NCBI GenBank assembly: GCA_026545765.1
Contig: CM048842.1
Span: 26,078,667-26,142,666, forward strand
From: Plantago major
Taxonomy: Eukaryota; Streptophyta; Magnoliopsida; Lamiales; Plantaginaceae
DNA: 64,000 nt
Direction: 5' to 3'
Below, in pieces: positions 1 through 11,064 of this stretch (within the stretch, counting starts at the first letter, position 1; each line of letters starts with the position of its first letter). The position numbers and the translations under genes were made by a program. The notes below the pieces were generated by a model. That model made no database searches, was not told the DNA's origin, and saw only the letters and a program-made list of their open reading frames with translations.

Positions 1-544
1 AACATTCAATTTTCTAAACTTTCCCATCACAACATCAATTCTATTAACTTCCTCCCGGTCCAGATACATAATCGATAAGTCCATACTTCATATCTTAACT
101 CCAAAACTACTTTTGGCATCTCACACGGAAACACCATACTTCGAAAAATTCAAACCTATCACACATACTCCCAACAAATCGAAACCTTGTAACCACACCA
201 CTTTCTTCCACTCACAGTCATAAACCTCGAAAATACTAACCTAAGCACATCAAAGATTCTTACGTAGGTTCAGCAAAGATTCTAACATAACTCCTCGAGT
301 TTTCCCTTCATCGAAATCAACACTTCACATATTCAAACATGGGACCTACACCCAACCAAACCAGAACCTAGGCTCTGATACCACTTTTGACATCTCACTC
401 GGAAACACCATACTTCGAGAAATCCAACGTAATTTTCATCAAACTCAAACATAAAACCTACAACCAACAAACTGAAATCTTATTTCTTCACAAATTCTAG
501 CCTAGGCACCTCAAAGATCATAACCTAGGCTCTGATACCACTTT
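1..544. repeat. Tandem-like modules beside a reverse-strand primer-binding site
   Basis: No gene is visible. Three related blocks share a run of the form acttttgNcatctcac followed by a 'cggaaacaccatacttcga' stretch, near 107, 381 and (diverged at its end) 539. The second and third are preceded by ctaggctctgatacca, the reverse complement of the tRNA-iMet-type primer site tggtatcagagc. I read this as the start of the internal region of a reverse-oriented LTR element whose primer-site region was duplicated. The element cannot be classified because its body lies outside the window. Confidence 0.4.
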
Positions 545-1400
545 TGTCACGCCCCAAAACCAAAATAATTTGGCACGACCGGCCGTCTATCGTGAGATGG
601 GCTCATGCCAAGACGAAGCCTTAAATCCTCAAATACATAAAAATATGTCATTGTGGTACAACAGAGCGTTTATAAATCTCATATACAATATAATATTACA
701 AGTGCTCAATACATACGACACTCCAAACAGTACAAATCGGCTTATACAATACAAATCCAATTGTACGCAGCAACTACTAAACAATCTTCTCAAAATCCAC
801 CATCCGTCTACCGGGTTCAACTCCATTGTACCATCAACTAGTGTAACTTCACTAAACATCTGAAGGGGGGTGTAAGGGTGAGCCTCAATGACACTTCTAC
901 CGGATCAAGCAGAGTTTCGAAGATACATAAATATACACACACAATACGATCACACATATACAAAAGTTGCATGGCATAACAAACGTAACATTTCGGATCA
1001 ATCAGACATGTTCCTATGGCCACTAGTATAAGTCCGGTGGCACAGAGGTCGGCTCACATAACATAAACATAATCCCCTACGAAAGGGGTAACATAACATA
1101 AGGGAGTACTCCAGACAGACAAATTCCCCGAAGGGCACATAACATTTCATAGTCACAACTGAGAGCTCAAACATAACATTTATCCATGCTCTTGAACAAA
1201 ATCGTTTCACACATCATAAAATACGTTTTGGATAATCACATACTTGATCCTTTTCGAATAGACTATTATAGCAAGTCCCATATCTTGATATAATAACAAT
1301 AAGTTGTTTATCAAACATTAAAACTACATATATATGTTAACACGAAAATCATAGCAAAAGTGTCAATGAAACCCACTTACCTCAATGTCGATACGAATCC
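529..1400 (-). mobile_element. Probable LTR end of a reverse-oriented retrotransposon, with primer site
   Basis: Read on the minus strand, an LTR-like sequence ends in ggggcgtgaca (the + strand shows tgtcacgcccc from 545). After four bases comes TGGTATCAGAGC (complement of 529-540), a standard primer site for initiator-Met tRNA. This fixes the LTR inner edge at 545. The outer edge is not visible; 1400 is a guess, and the LTR could reach about 2450. The short ORFs in it (for example around 570-1210) show no recognisable domain. Confidence 0.4.
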
Positions 1401-1666
1401 AACTTAACATAGCCATCCACTAATTGCAACTCGAATCATCCAAAATCACCTTGAACCACAATTCCTCCAGAGCACCGCTTACAACCTCCATAATGTCCTA
1501 ACTCCGGTTTCTATAGGTCAAAAACGGTAATTGAAGGACATAGGAAAAATAGGAATAAATGGTAGGAAGGCATATATTTAATTCTGCAACGTTCAGGGGT
1601 ACAACGGTAATTTAAACGGTTGAAACAGACTGGAAATACAAAGAATACAAAATCTGTGTCCAGTGA

Positions 1667-1720
1667 GGTTTGAACCTCAGACCTCTCATAAAGAATGCAA
1701 AACGAGTTGCCACTCGGCTA
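1667..1720 (-). repeat. tRNA-like box A/box B pair (possible SINE head)
   Basis: On the minus strand TAGCCGAGTGG (complement of 1710-1720) fits a polymerase III box A, and GGTTCAAACCT (complement of 1667-1677) fits a box B 43 nt downstream, close to the tRNA spacing. The box B region is also a short palindrome (tgaggtt/aacctca). No complete tRNA cloverleaf is evident, so a tRNA-derived SINE fragment or a tRNA-like stretch in an LTR is more likely than a functional tRNA gene. Confidence 0.35.
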
Positions 1721-4227
1721 CATACTACTCTCATTTCAACTAATAACGGCGAGCTATTTGATCAGTCCAACTGTTGATCAGATTTGTTAATTGCACTCAA
1801 GGTCCCCAACCTATGTCGAATTCTCCAAGATCAGCCCCTCAACTTCCTGCAAACTTTCAATCTAGTCCCTGCGAATTCTGAAAGTTTCTAAACTCGATTT
1901 GAACTTATTCGAATCCAAGCAAGGGTAACATCAAACGATTCTCATCAACTTCCTCCGTCCAAATCGGTCCAGAAACAATCCAAAATAACACAAATCGATC
2001 AAAGAACTTCGCGAATTCGATCTGATTCGGTTTCTCTATCCATAACACCCAAACCCAGTTCGATCTTGGTCCAAAACTACTCCATTCAGTCAGATTCCGA
2101 AATTCAATCATCATAATTGCAATGCAACAACTCGTCAAATACCAATACATACTCCAGATTTTGGGCTTACGAGACGAGAATATGGAAAAAGAAGGAGAAA
2201 ACGATCTGTAGGAAGGTGGTGGAGAGATTGGAGGTAAAGATGGTGGCGGCTTTGATGAAAAATACAAGGAGAAGGCAGTTGGAAGAAGAAGATGACTAGG
2301 TTTAGGGATTAAGCAATAGTCCGGCTTTCGTAAACTTGGGCTTTACACAAGTGGACCTTTACTCCCTCCAAACTCAAACCAACAATCATTATCGTAGCCC
2401 GCTTCGATTTATCGATCCGTTCAATTACTATTTATAAAATCTCGTATATTAACTTACGTTCAAATAATTTTTTGTCTCCAAATTAAATACTAATGGATGA
2501 CCCAAAAATAAATTCCGACATTTTACAAGCCCACCTGATATGTGATATGGATTCAAAATTATAACGGAGGCTATATGAATAATGATCGCAAGATAATTCA
2601 TGTCCCAAGATATAATCAAATACTCTCTCAATTTTAAAGATTTCTTTTTATTATGACTTTACCGATCAACAATTTTCGAATTTAATTACGAATTAATTTT
2701 AAACTGAAATAGTAAATTTAAAATTATATATTTAGAATTTAATTTTTAAATTTTCATTATATGATTTCATTTAACACCAAAAATTATTTTCATCAAATTA
2801 CAATAAAGCCAACATATTTTGCGGGAGTTATATGTTTCCTGATTGGATGTCTAAAGTCTAAACGGAGCTAGACTACTAAGAGGAATAAATGATGACTTGT
2901 GCAAAGAGATAGTATCATGAAATACTGTATTTGGATAACTTATCTAGACACGATCTATATTATCAATAAAATCATCCATGTTATTAATTTAAACGTTTAT
3001 ATTGTTAACGAAATAAGATTTGTTGTAAAATGAAAAACATTAATGTTGAAAACATAAATGTTTTAGTTAATAATATCAATCATTTTTTTTTAAAATATAG
3101 TTCCGTTTTCTTAATAAATTATATCAAATATCTGAAGGGATGCACCACCTAGACTTTCCAAGCGAAACAGAGAACTAATACACATTCACACTCATAATTA
3201 AACGGACACCACTACTCCTCTTCTAGCTGGCTGCTGCTTATACTACTCTAACCAATTTATTCTTTTCATGGATAAGTTTGATAAAACACCATAGAAGTAA
3301 TAAGATTTCATTCATAAATCAAAGACTTGACAAACAAAGTGCATTAGTGTTGAAACAGTGACTTGATATTCCCATAAAATTAGAAATAATATCGGATTTC
3401 TACCATCAGTCAAGTTGTTGCCTGACTATTGTCAGTCAGGTGTCGACCCGTGACACGTGTCCATTGCTCTTTATTGCCCTTAACTATTGCTCTCTATCGT
3501 CCTCAATCATTGCTCTCCATCGCCCTCAACCGTTACTTGTTACTATATTTAGAAATATAAACTTCTCCAATAATTTCTAATAAAAAATGATTAAATGCAT
3601 ATTTACATATACATTTATAATTTATAATTATATACATTAAAATTATATGTACAAACAAATTCCACAACACCTATTCCAAATCTGTAAAAATATTGAAATT
3701 GAATGAACCTTAACTTAAATTTTGATTTAATTGAGAGATTTTTATTTTTTCATAAAGGTATTTTTAATATATAAAAATAATTTTTTTTATTTTAATATAT
3801 TCAAATTGTTTAAGGCGATATAGACGGGTAGAGCAACACGTACTGCAACACCACATGCGACACGAGCGACACCCCATGATAACACTTAGTGCGAAAGGTA
3901 GCAAATTATTCGATCTCCACCGTTAAAATTTTAATCTAATGAATCAAAATAGATGACTGAAGTTAGTCAAGGTGAGCGACACCACTGACAATATAAGCCC
4001 CAAGTAACTTAAGCAATTTGTGCTATTTCTTTTACCCCTCTTTCAAGAAAGGCAAGTTATGACATATGTATGTTCTTGCCTTGATCTGCTAAGAAACCCC
4101 AGCAACTAATATTGAAGTGCCTGTGGATCCAGACTCCAGAGAATTGACAGCACACACACGATCTTCTTCCTATTGAAGTATTAATATAAATGATTAGATT
4201 CCACAACTTTTTACAAGTTCGAGCTTT
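1721..4227. other. Non-coding AT-rich stretch, no gene recognised
   Basis: ORFs here are short, with no domain and no conserved-looking composition. A 120-codon minus-strand ORF at 1905-2267 is proline/serine rich at its start and otherwise unremarkable. A degenerate repeat of about 25 bp (attgctctcYatcgYcctcaa) occurs three to four times at about 3459-3537, next to a small hairpin cctgac/gtcagg near 3420-3440. Long A/T-rich tracts at 2640-3120 and 3540-3800 look like decayed intergenic DNA. Confidence 0.5.
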
Positions 4228-4300
4228 TAGATGAGATGGAATTCTATCATGGTATCAGAGACTCTGACTCACGCCCAACCTGGGTTCGAATCTCCACGGA
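4228..4300 (+). repeat. tRNA-like sequence with primer-site motif
   Basis: tagatgagatgg (4228-4239) resembles a box A and ggttcgaatct (4283-4293) a box B. Between them is tggtatcagag, the motif used as a copia primer site. It is either a SINE head or the LTR/primer-site scar of an old copia element; the sequence does not decide between these. Confidence 0.3.
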
Positions 4301-4403
4301 GACAATCTCCACATTTCACCCGAACTCCGTTCCCGAGTCTAAGGAGCATCTGCAATTTGCCTAAAAAAAACCCAAATATAGATGGAGGAGAAGCAACAAC
4401 TAA

Positions 4404-4505
4404 GGCTCTGTTCTCTTCAACTGAAAACTCATTCAGTTCAGCTCGTCTTCAGTTCAGTTCAGTTCAGTTCATTAAATTCATATTATTATTTTTATTATTA
4501 TTATT
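4404..4505. mobile_element. Left half of a Tourist-like MITE, split by copia element A
   Basis: The terminal sequence GGCTCTGTTCTCTTCAACTG preceded by taa matches the terminal inverted repeat of the complete MITE at 43074-43206. The interior is cagttcagttcag-rich and runs into a (tta)n tract where copia element A inserted at 4506. A diverged candidate for the other end is at about 30786-30862. Confidence 0.5.
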
Positions 4506-5187
4506 TGTTAGGAATATATGTTTAGATTTTGATCAGCAACCTCATTACTTATCTTAGCTCAGTAAGGTGGTTAGTACTCTTGGTTCACTTGAACACTGTA
4601 AAAGAGGAAAATCACTAAGTATGTTAGTCTAGCAAAACTTGTATAGTGTTAGGTCTCTGAATGTAACTTTTATATCTTTGAAGAAGACCAAGAAGAAGGC
4701 ATCCGGCAGGAGAATTGAACAATTTTGAAGATTTGAAAACTGTACAAGATTGCTAAAGACGAAGGAAATTGGTCTCATCAGATACCTATGTCCAGATATC
4801 TTAAAGAAACAAGTGTTTTTCAATAAATAAGTTTTGCAAAATATATCTGAGAACACAAGGTTTCTGAACGAGGAAAAGTGCCCACAGAAACCTACACTCA
4901 GATACCCTAGATAAAACTATGTTTTTAGGAAACAATGTTTCAACAGGTATCTGGAGATGTAAAGGTCTCTGGAAGGGGACATGCAATGCTTCAGAAAGCG
5001 TGCATAGTTCCGTTGGCACTACAGGACAAAAATAGTACAATGCAATAAATGCGCAGACAGAGACATCTGAACAAAAGAGGAAATCTCTGAAAAGAGACAA
5101 CGTCTTTTCCAGTACTATTTTCAGATATCAATAGTTTGAATTTGAATTGAGCGTAACGGATACTATTCAAACGGCTTCAAATTCAAC

Positions 5188-5195
5188 TATAAATA
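5188..5195 (+). promoter_or_regulatory. LTR TATA box (TATAAATA)
   Basis: TATAAATA follows a caaacggcttcaaattcaac stretch and is kept in the same setting in the 3' LTR (28831-28838) and in the LTR of element B (46656-46663). This is the likely polymerase II promoter of the genomic RNA, which puts the start of R near 5220. Confidence 0.7.
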
Positions 5196-5597
5196 TCACC
5201 ACATAGAATGCTTGAAATACACCTCGAACTTAAACAGAACACACAGAACGAACTTATTCATTCAAGCATACAAGCCTTCAACCTACTTACTCTTTAGCTT
5301 ACATTTGTGACTAAGCTCTTGAATTCTAAGTAGCACGAAAGTTCTACGTGTCCTGATCCTTAACAAGCATTGCTATCTGTGAAGGAGTTCAATCAAAAGA
5401 TCAAGTATCTGAGTTTCATTCTCCAGAACATTTAACATAGACTTGGGTCAGTAAAGAACATATCACCACACATTGTGAAGTGTGTTAAGTGATTCTTGTT
5501 CTATAGAGTATTCCTAAATAACTGAAAAGTTAGTAAGACTACTCACCTGACAAACCATCATAACCAACACCTTAAACGGCATGGAGTACAGGAAGTA

Positions 5598-5756
5598 CTT
5601 AGTTTGGAAAACTAAGGAATAACTTCAAGGTTACTGAGCATAGGAAGTACTTAGTTTGGGAAACTAAGGAACAGCTCAAAGGTTTCTGAGTATAGGAAGT
5701 ACTTAGCTGGGAGCCGGGGAATAACTCAGGGGGAACACTTGGTCGGGAACCTAGTG
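5598..5756 (+). repeat. Four consecutive short hairpins in the LTR
   Basis: CTTAGTTT-gga-AAACTAAG (5598-5616) and CTTAGTTT-ggg-AAACTAAG (5650-5668) are perfect 8-bp stems with 3-nt loops. A weaker unit (cttagctgggagccgg) lies at about 5702-5718 and a fourth, imperfect one (cacttggt/acctagtg around cgggaa) at 5736-5756. Units are separated by about 52 bp and each is followed by ggaataRctc. The cluster sits downstream of the TATA box, so it is probably transcribed in R/U5. It recurs in all LTR copies in the window. Confidence 0.7.
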
Positions 5757-6118
5757 TATTTAGGAATCAAGAGAAGATATTTGTAAAGTGAACTCAATTA
5801 TCTGTCTTAGTGGATTCTAGGTCTGAGAAAGGCCGAAGTGGTTAGTTGAAGGATTACGCTACCTTTAGATCCCGCTATAAAAGACGTGTTATTTACTTTC
5901 AGCAATTTACTTATCGTTCTCTTTATCCTGGTAAGTATTTAAACACATTATATCTTGCTGAGCACGTGCACTTATCACAGAAAAGTCTTCCACTCTCTGA
6001 AATTAAGGATCAGATATCTTCACAGATATCTGAGAAATTGTGTTTATCGACAAAAGTTGTAAAAGACTATTCACCCCCCCCCCTAGTCTTTTCCTTTGCC
6101 GTTATCTGGACCAACAAG

Positions 6119-6129
6119 TGGTGCAGAGC
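6119..6129 (+). other. Degenerate primer-binding site of element A
   Basis: tggtgcagagc follows the LTR end after two bases. The intact counterpart in element B is tggtatcagagc (47583-47594), complementary to initiator-Met tRNA. Element A has lost one base and changed another, so priming would be impaired. Confidence 0.8.
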
Positions 6130-6233
6130 AGGAGGTTCCCAAGCCTTCTGCACTGAACCTAGATCCCAGATAAGTGCCCACTAACTGCTTTTCACCTACA
6201 CATGATTTGTCTATTTAGTGTGTTTGCTGCAGG

Positions 6234-8780
6234 ATGTCTTTAAGTGACGCTCCAATTCTCAAGCCAGAGAACTATGAGAAATGGAAGAACAACATGATGC
6301 TCCACCTAGAAGCCATCAGTGACGAAATGATCGAAGTGATAAAGAATGGCCCCATAGTCATTCAACAACTCAAGTAGGTCATGGAGGTTTCTAATGGTAG
6401 AGACAGAGTTCCCACTGATGAAGAACCAAGTGGTGGTTCCTCACAAACAGGTGCGTCAATCAGTGGAAGGCCTACTGGTCAAGTTGTTTTTGAGCCAAAG
6501 CCCAGAGAGCTCTGGACATCGGAAGATTCCAAGAGAAATCGACTAGATAGTTAGGCTCACAATATCATCATACGTTCCACTCCATAGCACATACAGTGTA
6601 AACTGTGGGGTGCAAAAATGGCAAAAGTGGCCTGGCAACTGATTGAAGAAATCTGTGCCGACACTGAGAAAACAAAGGAAAATAAGTTCGAAGTTTTGAA
6701 GCTCAAATTCCAAAACTTTAAACAAGGTCCCATAGAGACTCTTGAAGAACTAGATTTCCGATTCACAACGTTGATGAGTGAAATGGCTGCACTTGGTGAA
6801 AGTGAGAGATACTCTAACTCTGAAAAATGTTAAGACTATCGTGAGAAGCTTGAATCAAAACTAGGAACATACTCAGTACTTTTATTTCAACCAAGGAATG
6901 CCAAATATCACTCCAGTAGAACTCTTTTCCCACTTAGCTACTGTCAACTACGAAACTACTCAGAGAGAACAAATGATTGCTGAGAAAGTTCACAATGTTG
7001 CTTTAGTAACACAAGGTACTTCTAAAAGAAGGATACCAAAGAAATGACTGAGGAAGATGCTCTTGCTGTAAAGCAAATGAGAAAATATGTCAGTCGGGAG
7101 ATTAAGAGAAGAAAAGCCAAAGAGAAGTTGAAAAAGCATCTAGGCTCAAACTATCACCAGTACAAAAATATGCAGCTGTTAAGCTCGCAAAACATGCCGG
7201 TTCAGCAAGCATCTAGTATTGAGGAAGCAGAAATCGGAAACGATATATGTTTCTATTGTCGGAAACCTGGTCATTTTAAAAGAGACTGCCCTGTTTTCAA
7301 TAAGCTAAAGACATGTGACAAGAAAGATAGAAGAAACTTCAAGAGAGGTCAGAGAGCTATGCTCACTGAAGAAAAGAAAAAGATTCAAATCCAACTGGAT
7401 GCTCTGGATATTGAGTCAGAATCTGAGGAAGAAGACTCAGATGACTCCGAACTACCTTCTCCAGAATTATGTGGCATCACTCATGAATTGGTTGACTTTG
7501 GTCAAAAGAAATGGGAATTATGCAGGGTTGCTGAGGAGATCTATCCAGATTGCTCCAACATTGAGCCTTGCCTAATGGCTGACGAGGTAACCAACATTTC
7601 TCAATTCATAAATTATGAGAGTGATGAGGAAGAAATCAGAGATTTAGAATATCTCAGAAGAGAACTTGATCCCTATAACAGAGAATTTCAAATCGTCCGA
7701 GCTAGAGCCGACATTTTTGAAGAAGAAAAGAATTCTCTTGAGAAGGAAAATTCACAATTACTCAAGATATCTGAGATAAAGGATGCTGAAAATGCATTTC
7801 TCAAAGCACAGATATCTGAGACGGAGAAGTCACACAGAAAGGCAATGGATATACTCCAAAAGGAAAATAAAGATCTTCTTTCTGAAAATGAGGAACTCAA
7901 AAAGAAAGAACTATCTTTTCAATCCTATGCCAAAGCTAGTGACACTCTTACTGAAATACACTCTTATTTAAGAGATCCTTCAGAAAAGGGAGGACTTGGG
8001 CTGGACACACAAACAAATAGTTCTACTACTCTGAATAAGAGTGACGAAAGAATAACATTTGTTAGTGCTCAGCAAGATGGTTCTCAAATAACCTACAGCA
8101 TTGGTCAGAAAGCTAAGGTTGTTAACAAAGGAAAGGCAGTTGCGACCAACCCTTTGTGGGAAAAGCAAGTCCAAAAGAAAACTGTTTGGAACGTTTCTGT
8201 AAAGAAATATAACACTGAAAAGTGTAATCACCCACAGTGCTATGTCTCTCAGAAAGGAAAAATTGCGGGAGGAGGCAAATTTTCCAACATCACATTTTCT
8301 GGAAAGAAAGACGTTCCAGAGACTAGCAAAGCTGCTGAGAAGAGAACTCAGATAGCACCAGGTGCTCGAAATGGCATTGGCTATAAAGGCATCGGAAAAC
8401 AACTCACTCGTGAGTATAAACAAGAGCAAGAACGATGGATGAAAGCCAGGTTTGCACCTAGCAATCATCAGAAGTGGAAGAAAGAACAGGTTGCGACCAC
8501 TCTGAATGCCAGGGCTAGAAGAAATCTGGCAAGTAAAGCTAAGTTTGCTGAAAAGCAGACTCATCAATCTGACAGATATCTGAAAGCACCACGAGGAGCA
8601 CCAAGGAACACACCAAGAAGGAAAATAGCTTTAAATAATAATGACACTAATCATTTACCTAAAATTCCTCCTTATGTTCCAACAAGACAAAAGAATATCC
8701 CAAGGAAGTTCATTCAGAAATAGATTCCTACAGGGAGATTCTTTAGTCCAGAAGGTTCCATTGTTGGAATGAGAGCCTAA
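6234..8780 (+). pseudogene. gag: copia gag, element A (zinc knuckle plus coiled coil; broken)
   Basis: Gag packages the element RNA into virus-like particles. The chosen ATG at 6234 begins MSLSDAPILKPENYEKW, identical in position to the start in element B; the first stop is the TAG at 6375. Several frame breaks separate the N-terminal gag domain (UBN2-like; about 6618-6960, with the pattern ETLEELDFRFTTLMSEMAALG) from the clean reading frame 7044-8723. In that frame a CX2CX4HX4C zinc knuckle lies at residues 69-82 (CFYCRKPGHFKRDC). A long heptad-rich, E/K/L-rich coiled coil follows at about residues 195-290, and a strongly basic C-terminus rich in R and K at about 440-559. A coiled coil after the knuckle is not usual for small copia gags. 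A TAG at 8721 replaces the tryptophan codon seen in element B, and the frame then ends at the TAA 8778-8780 that both copies share. Confidence 0.88.
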
Positions 8781-9535
8781 CTCTATGTTTCCTGTTTTGT
8801 GCATAACAATCTGAGGAAGAACCCAAAGTGGCATTTTGATAGTGGATGTGGGAAGCACATGACAGGAGATAAAGCAAATCTGGTTAACTACAGAAAATGC
8901 GATAAAGGACCAATTATTAGATTTGCTGGAGGAGATGAAAATCCAACCATAGGTTTTGGCAATCTGAAGTTTGGAGCTCTTACAATCTCTGAAGTATTAC
9001 ATGTAGAGGGATTAAAATATAATCTCCTAAGCATGATTCAATTGGTAGACAAAGGGTACACTGTAAAGATCAAGTCAAAACTATGCAAATTAATTGACAA
9101 TGAGTCAAAGCAGGTAGTCTCGGTTGCTAGGCGGAAAGGAAATCTTTATGTTGCTGACTGGGCATCTGCCACAACTGAAGAATGTCTCATGGTGAGTCAA
9201 TCTGGCCACACTGAAGAAAACTGGCTATGGCATAAAAGAATGAGTCACTTGAACTTCAAAATTCTGAACAAGCTAGCCAAGAAAGAATTGGTGGTTGGTT
9301 TACCCAAAATGGCATATAGAAAGATGGTACACGCTCAGCTTGCCAAATGGGAAAACAATCCAAAACATCTTTCAAGTCTAAAACTAGACACTCCAATGAA
9401 AGGCCACTGCAAATGTTACATATGGATCTTTTTGAATCCTCTGTAACTAGCTATGCAGGAAAGAAGTATGGTCTGGTTGTTGTTGATGATTACTCAAGAT
9501 TCACTTGGGTTGTATTTCTCAAACAAAATTCTGAT
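8781..9535 (+). pseudogene. pol: copia pol, element A: protease and N-terminal integrase (cut by Athila)
   Basis: Same frame as gag, directly after the shared TAA. The aspartic protease active site is visible as HFDSGCGKHMTGD near 8833. A gag-pre-integrase segment with WLWHKRMSHLNF (the HH half of the HHCC zinc-binding motif) follows at about 9220-9260. The frame shifts near 9325, where element B has RKDGIYSACQMGKQSK, so the CC half is disrupted. The first catalytic Asp of integrase (LHMDLFES) is readable in another frame near 9415. The sequence stops at 9535, where the Athila element starts; the missing rest resumes at 18756. Confidence 0.88.
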
Positions 9536-10932
9536 TGATGAGACAATATTCTAACGTCTCATTTGGTCCTTTTTAGCGGTCTTTTGTTAGTCTTTGACCT
9601 TAGTTTTATAGTGTTTTTGTACGTTTTTATGCTTTGGTACTTTGTTTGTGTTTTGTAGGATTTTTTGTGTTATTTGGTCCCCAAGGTGAAAATCGGAGTG
9701 AAGACATTGGTTATAGATCTCAGAATGAAGAATAATTGGGCGAAGACGGAAGTGGATTCGGAGTTCATACGAAGAATTGAGAGGCGTTTTAGCGTGACTT
9801 GCAAAAGTGATGATTTACGGAGCAGTCTAGCCATTTTGGACATAACTCTCTCATATGAAGTCCGATTTACCTGATCTTGGTGGCCGTAGAAAGATAATTG
9901 AAAGGACTACAACTTGCTTTCCAAAATCGTATCCAAATTATTCATGAATAAAAAGATACATACATCGCAAGTTGACTGTCAGAAAGCATCTTCGCCGCAG
10001 CGAGACATTTCGGTACGCCGCGGCGAGAGTTCCCGAGAGCTTATTTGCTGGGCGATTTTCTGGTCGAATTCTGCTAGTATTCTACTCGTTTTTTCTCCTT
10101 TAAATAGATTTCTTTCACCATAACTTCAGACATAACTTCTTTTACCCTAGATTTACATAGGAAAAAGCTTAGGAACTAGGTTTTGACATTGATTGATTGA
10201 TCTTGGAGCTTGGTTTACCTCTTGTAAGAAGCATTGAAATCGAATTCTTGGTAATCTTTTGATAACTCTCTATTGTTTATCTTCAATTCGTGTTTTCTTC
10301 TGTTTATCGAATTGTATGATCTTGCATGCGATTATCACCATGTTTATGCTTGGCATATTCAATACCTTGACGTCTCTCATCTTTGCTTCCTTCATGAGTA
10401 GTTAAATCACTCCGAACACAGTAGTTATGTTATAGTCTTGCATATTTGTTTCTAGGGTTTTGAATTCACTCATATAGGTTCGTCTCGTATAAAATCTTCG
10501 TAAAAACCTTCAATTCGATAAGTCCGTATTAAATTCTCTAAATTGTACATGTTTAAGGATCGTGAATTGACGACTCACGATTTCTCCAGTATAATATATT
10601 CTAAGAACAATTGGTTGAATCGAATTAATTGATTTATGTACGCCGACCGTGTGACAAATATGAATGATTGCCCTAGAACGAATTAGCATTACTTGATCAT
10701 TACTACGGTGTTCATCTTCTCTCTTTGATCAAACCAGTTTATCTATTTCCTGTTTTAATCTGTGTTTTAGAAGTACAATCACTCAAATCTATCCGTTACT
10801 TACAAACAAATTGTTTACTCTCATTCATTTTGGTAGCCTGATTAATTCCCTAGAGAATGATACTGAGTTAAGCATAGTCTACAACTACAACTTATTCTCT
10901 TAAGTTATTTAGAGTATAATTTGAGCTTATCA
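9536..10932 (+). repeat. 5' LTR of the Athila element
   Basis: 1397 bp, TG...CA. A GC-rich patch with two copies of gccgcNgcgaga stands out at about 9992-10028 in otherwise AT-rich DNA. tttaaatagat near 10099 is a candidate TATA box. The small ORFs inside are not genes. Confidence 0.95.
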
Positions 10933-10936
10933 ACTT

Positions 10937-10954
10937 TGGCGCCGCTGCCGGGGA
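10937..10954 (+). other. Athila primer-binding site (tRNA-Asp type)
   Basis: TGGCGCCGCTGCCGGGGA begins four bases after the LTR end. It fits the complement of a tRNA-Asp 3' end, the primer usual for Athila elements, with one likely mismatch (CGCTG for CGTTG). Confidence 0.85.
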
Positions 10955-11064
10955 GTTAATTCCTATTGTAGCGCTGAGAGTCGGTGGTTACTTGTCGTGA
11001 TTCCATATTACTTGGACTAACAGAAACTAAGCATTTGTTAAGTTACTGTTGTTGAGATCCAGGA

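Larger units (their letters stand above)
4506..6116 (+). repeat. 5' LTR of copia element A
   Basis: 1611 bp, TG...CA ends. It matches 28147-29752 (1606 bp) along its length with scattered substitutions and small indels, a few percent by eye. It contains the TATA box at 5188, the hairpin cluster at 5598-5756, and a C-run near 6074 just before the conserved end tctggaccaaca. The same LTR occurs complete at 45981-47580 and as a reversed fragment at 45354-45980. Confidence 0.95.

Noticed and set aside
1667..1720. Functional tRNA gene
   Set aside because: Box A and box B fit but I could not form an acceptor stem or full cloverleaf; a tRNA-derived fragment is more likely.
1905..2267. 120-codon minus-strand ORF as a gene
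   Set aside because: No recognisable domain, proline/serine bias from simple sequence, and no supporting splice or promoter signals.
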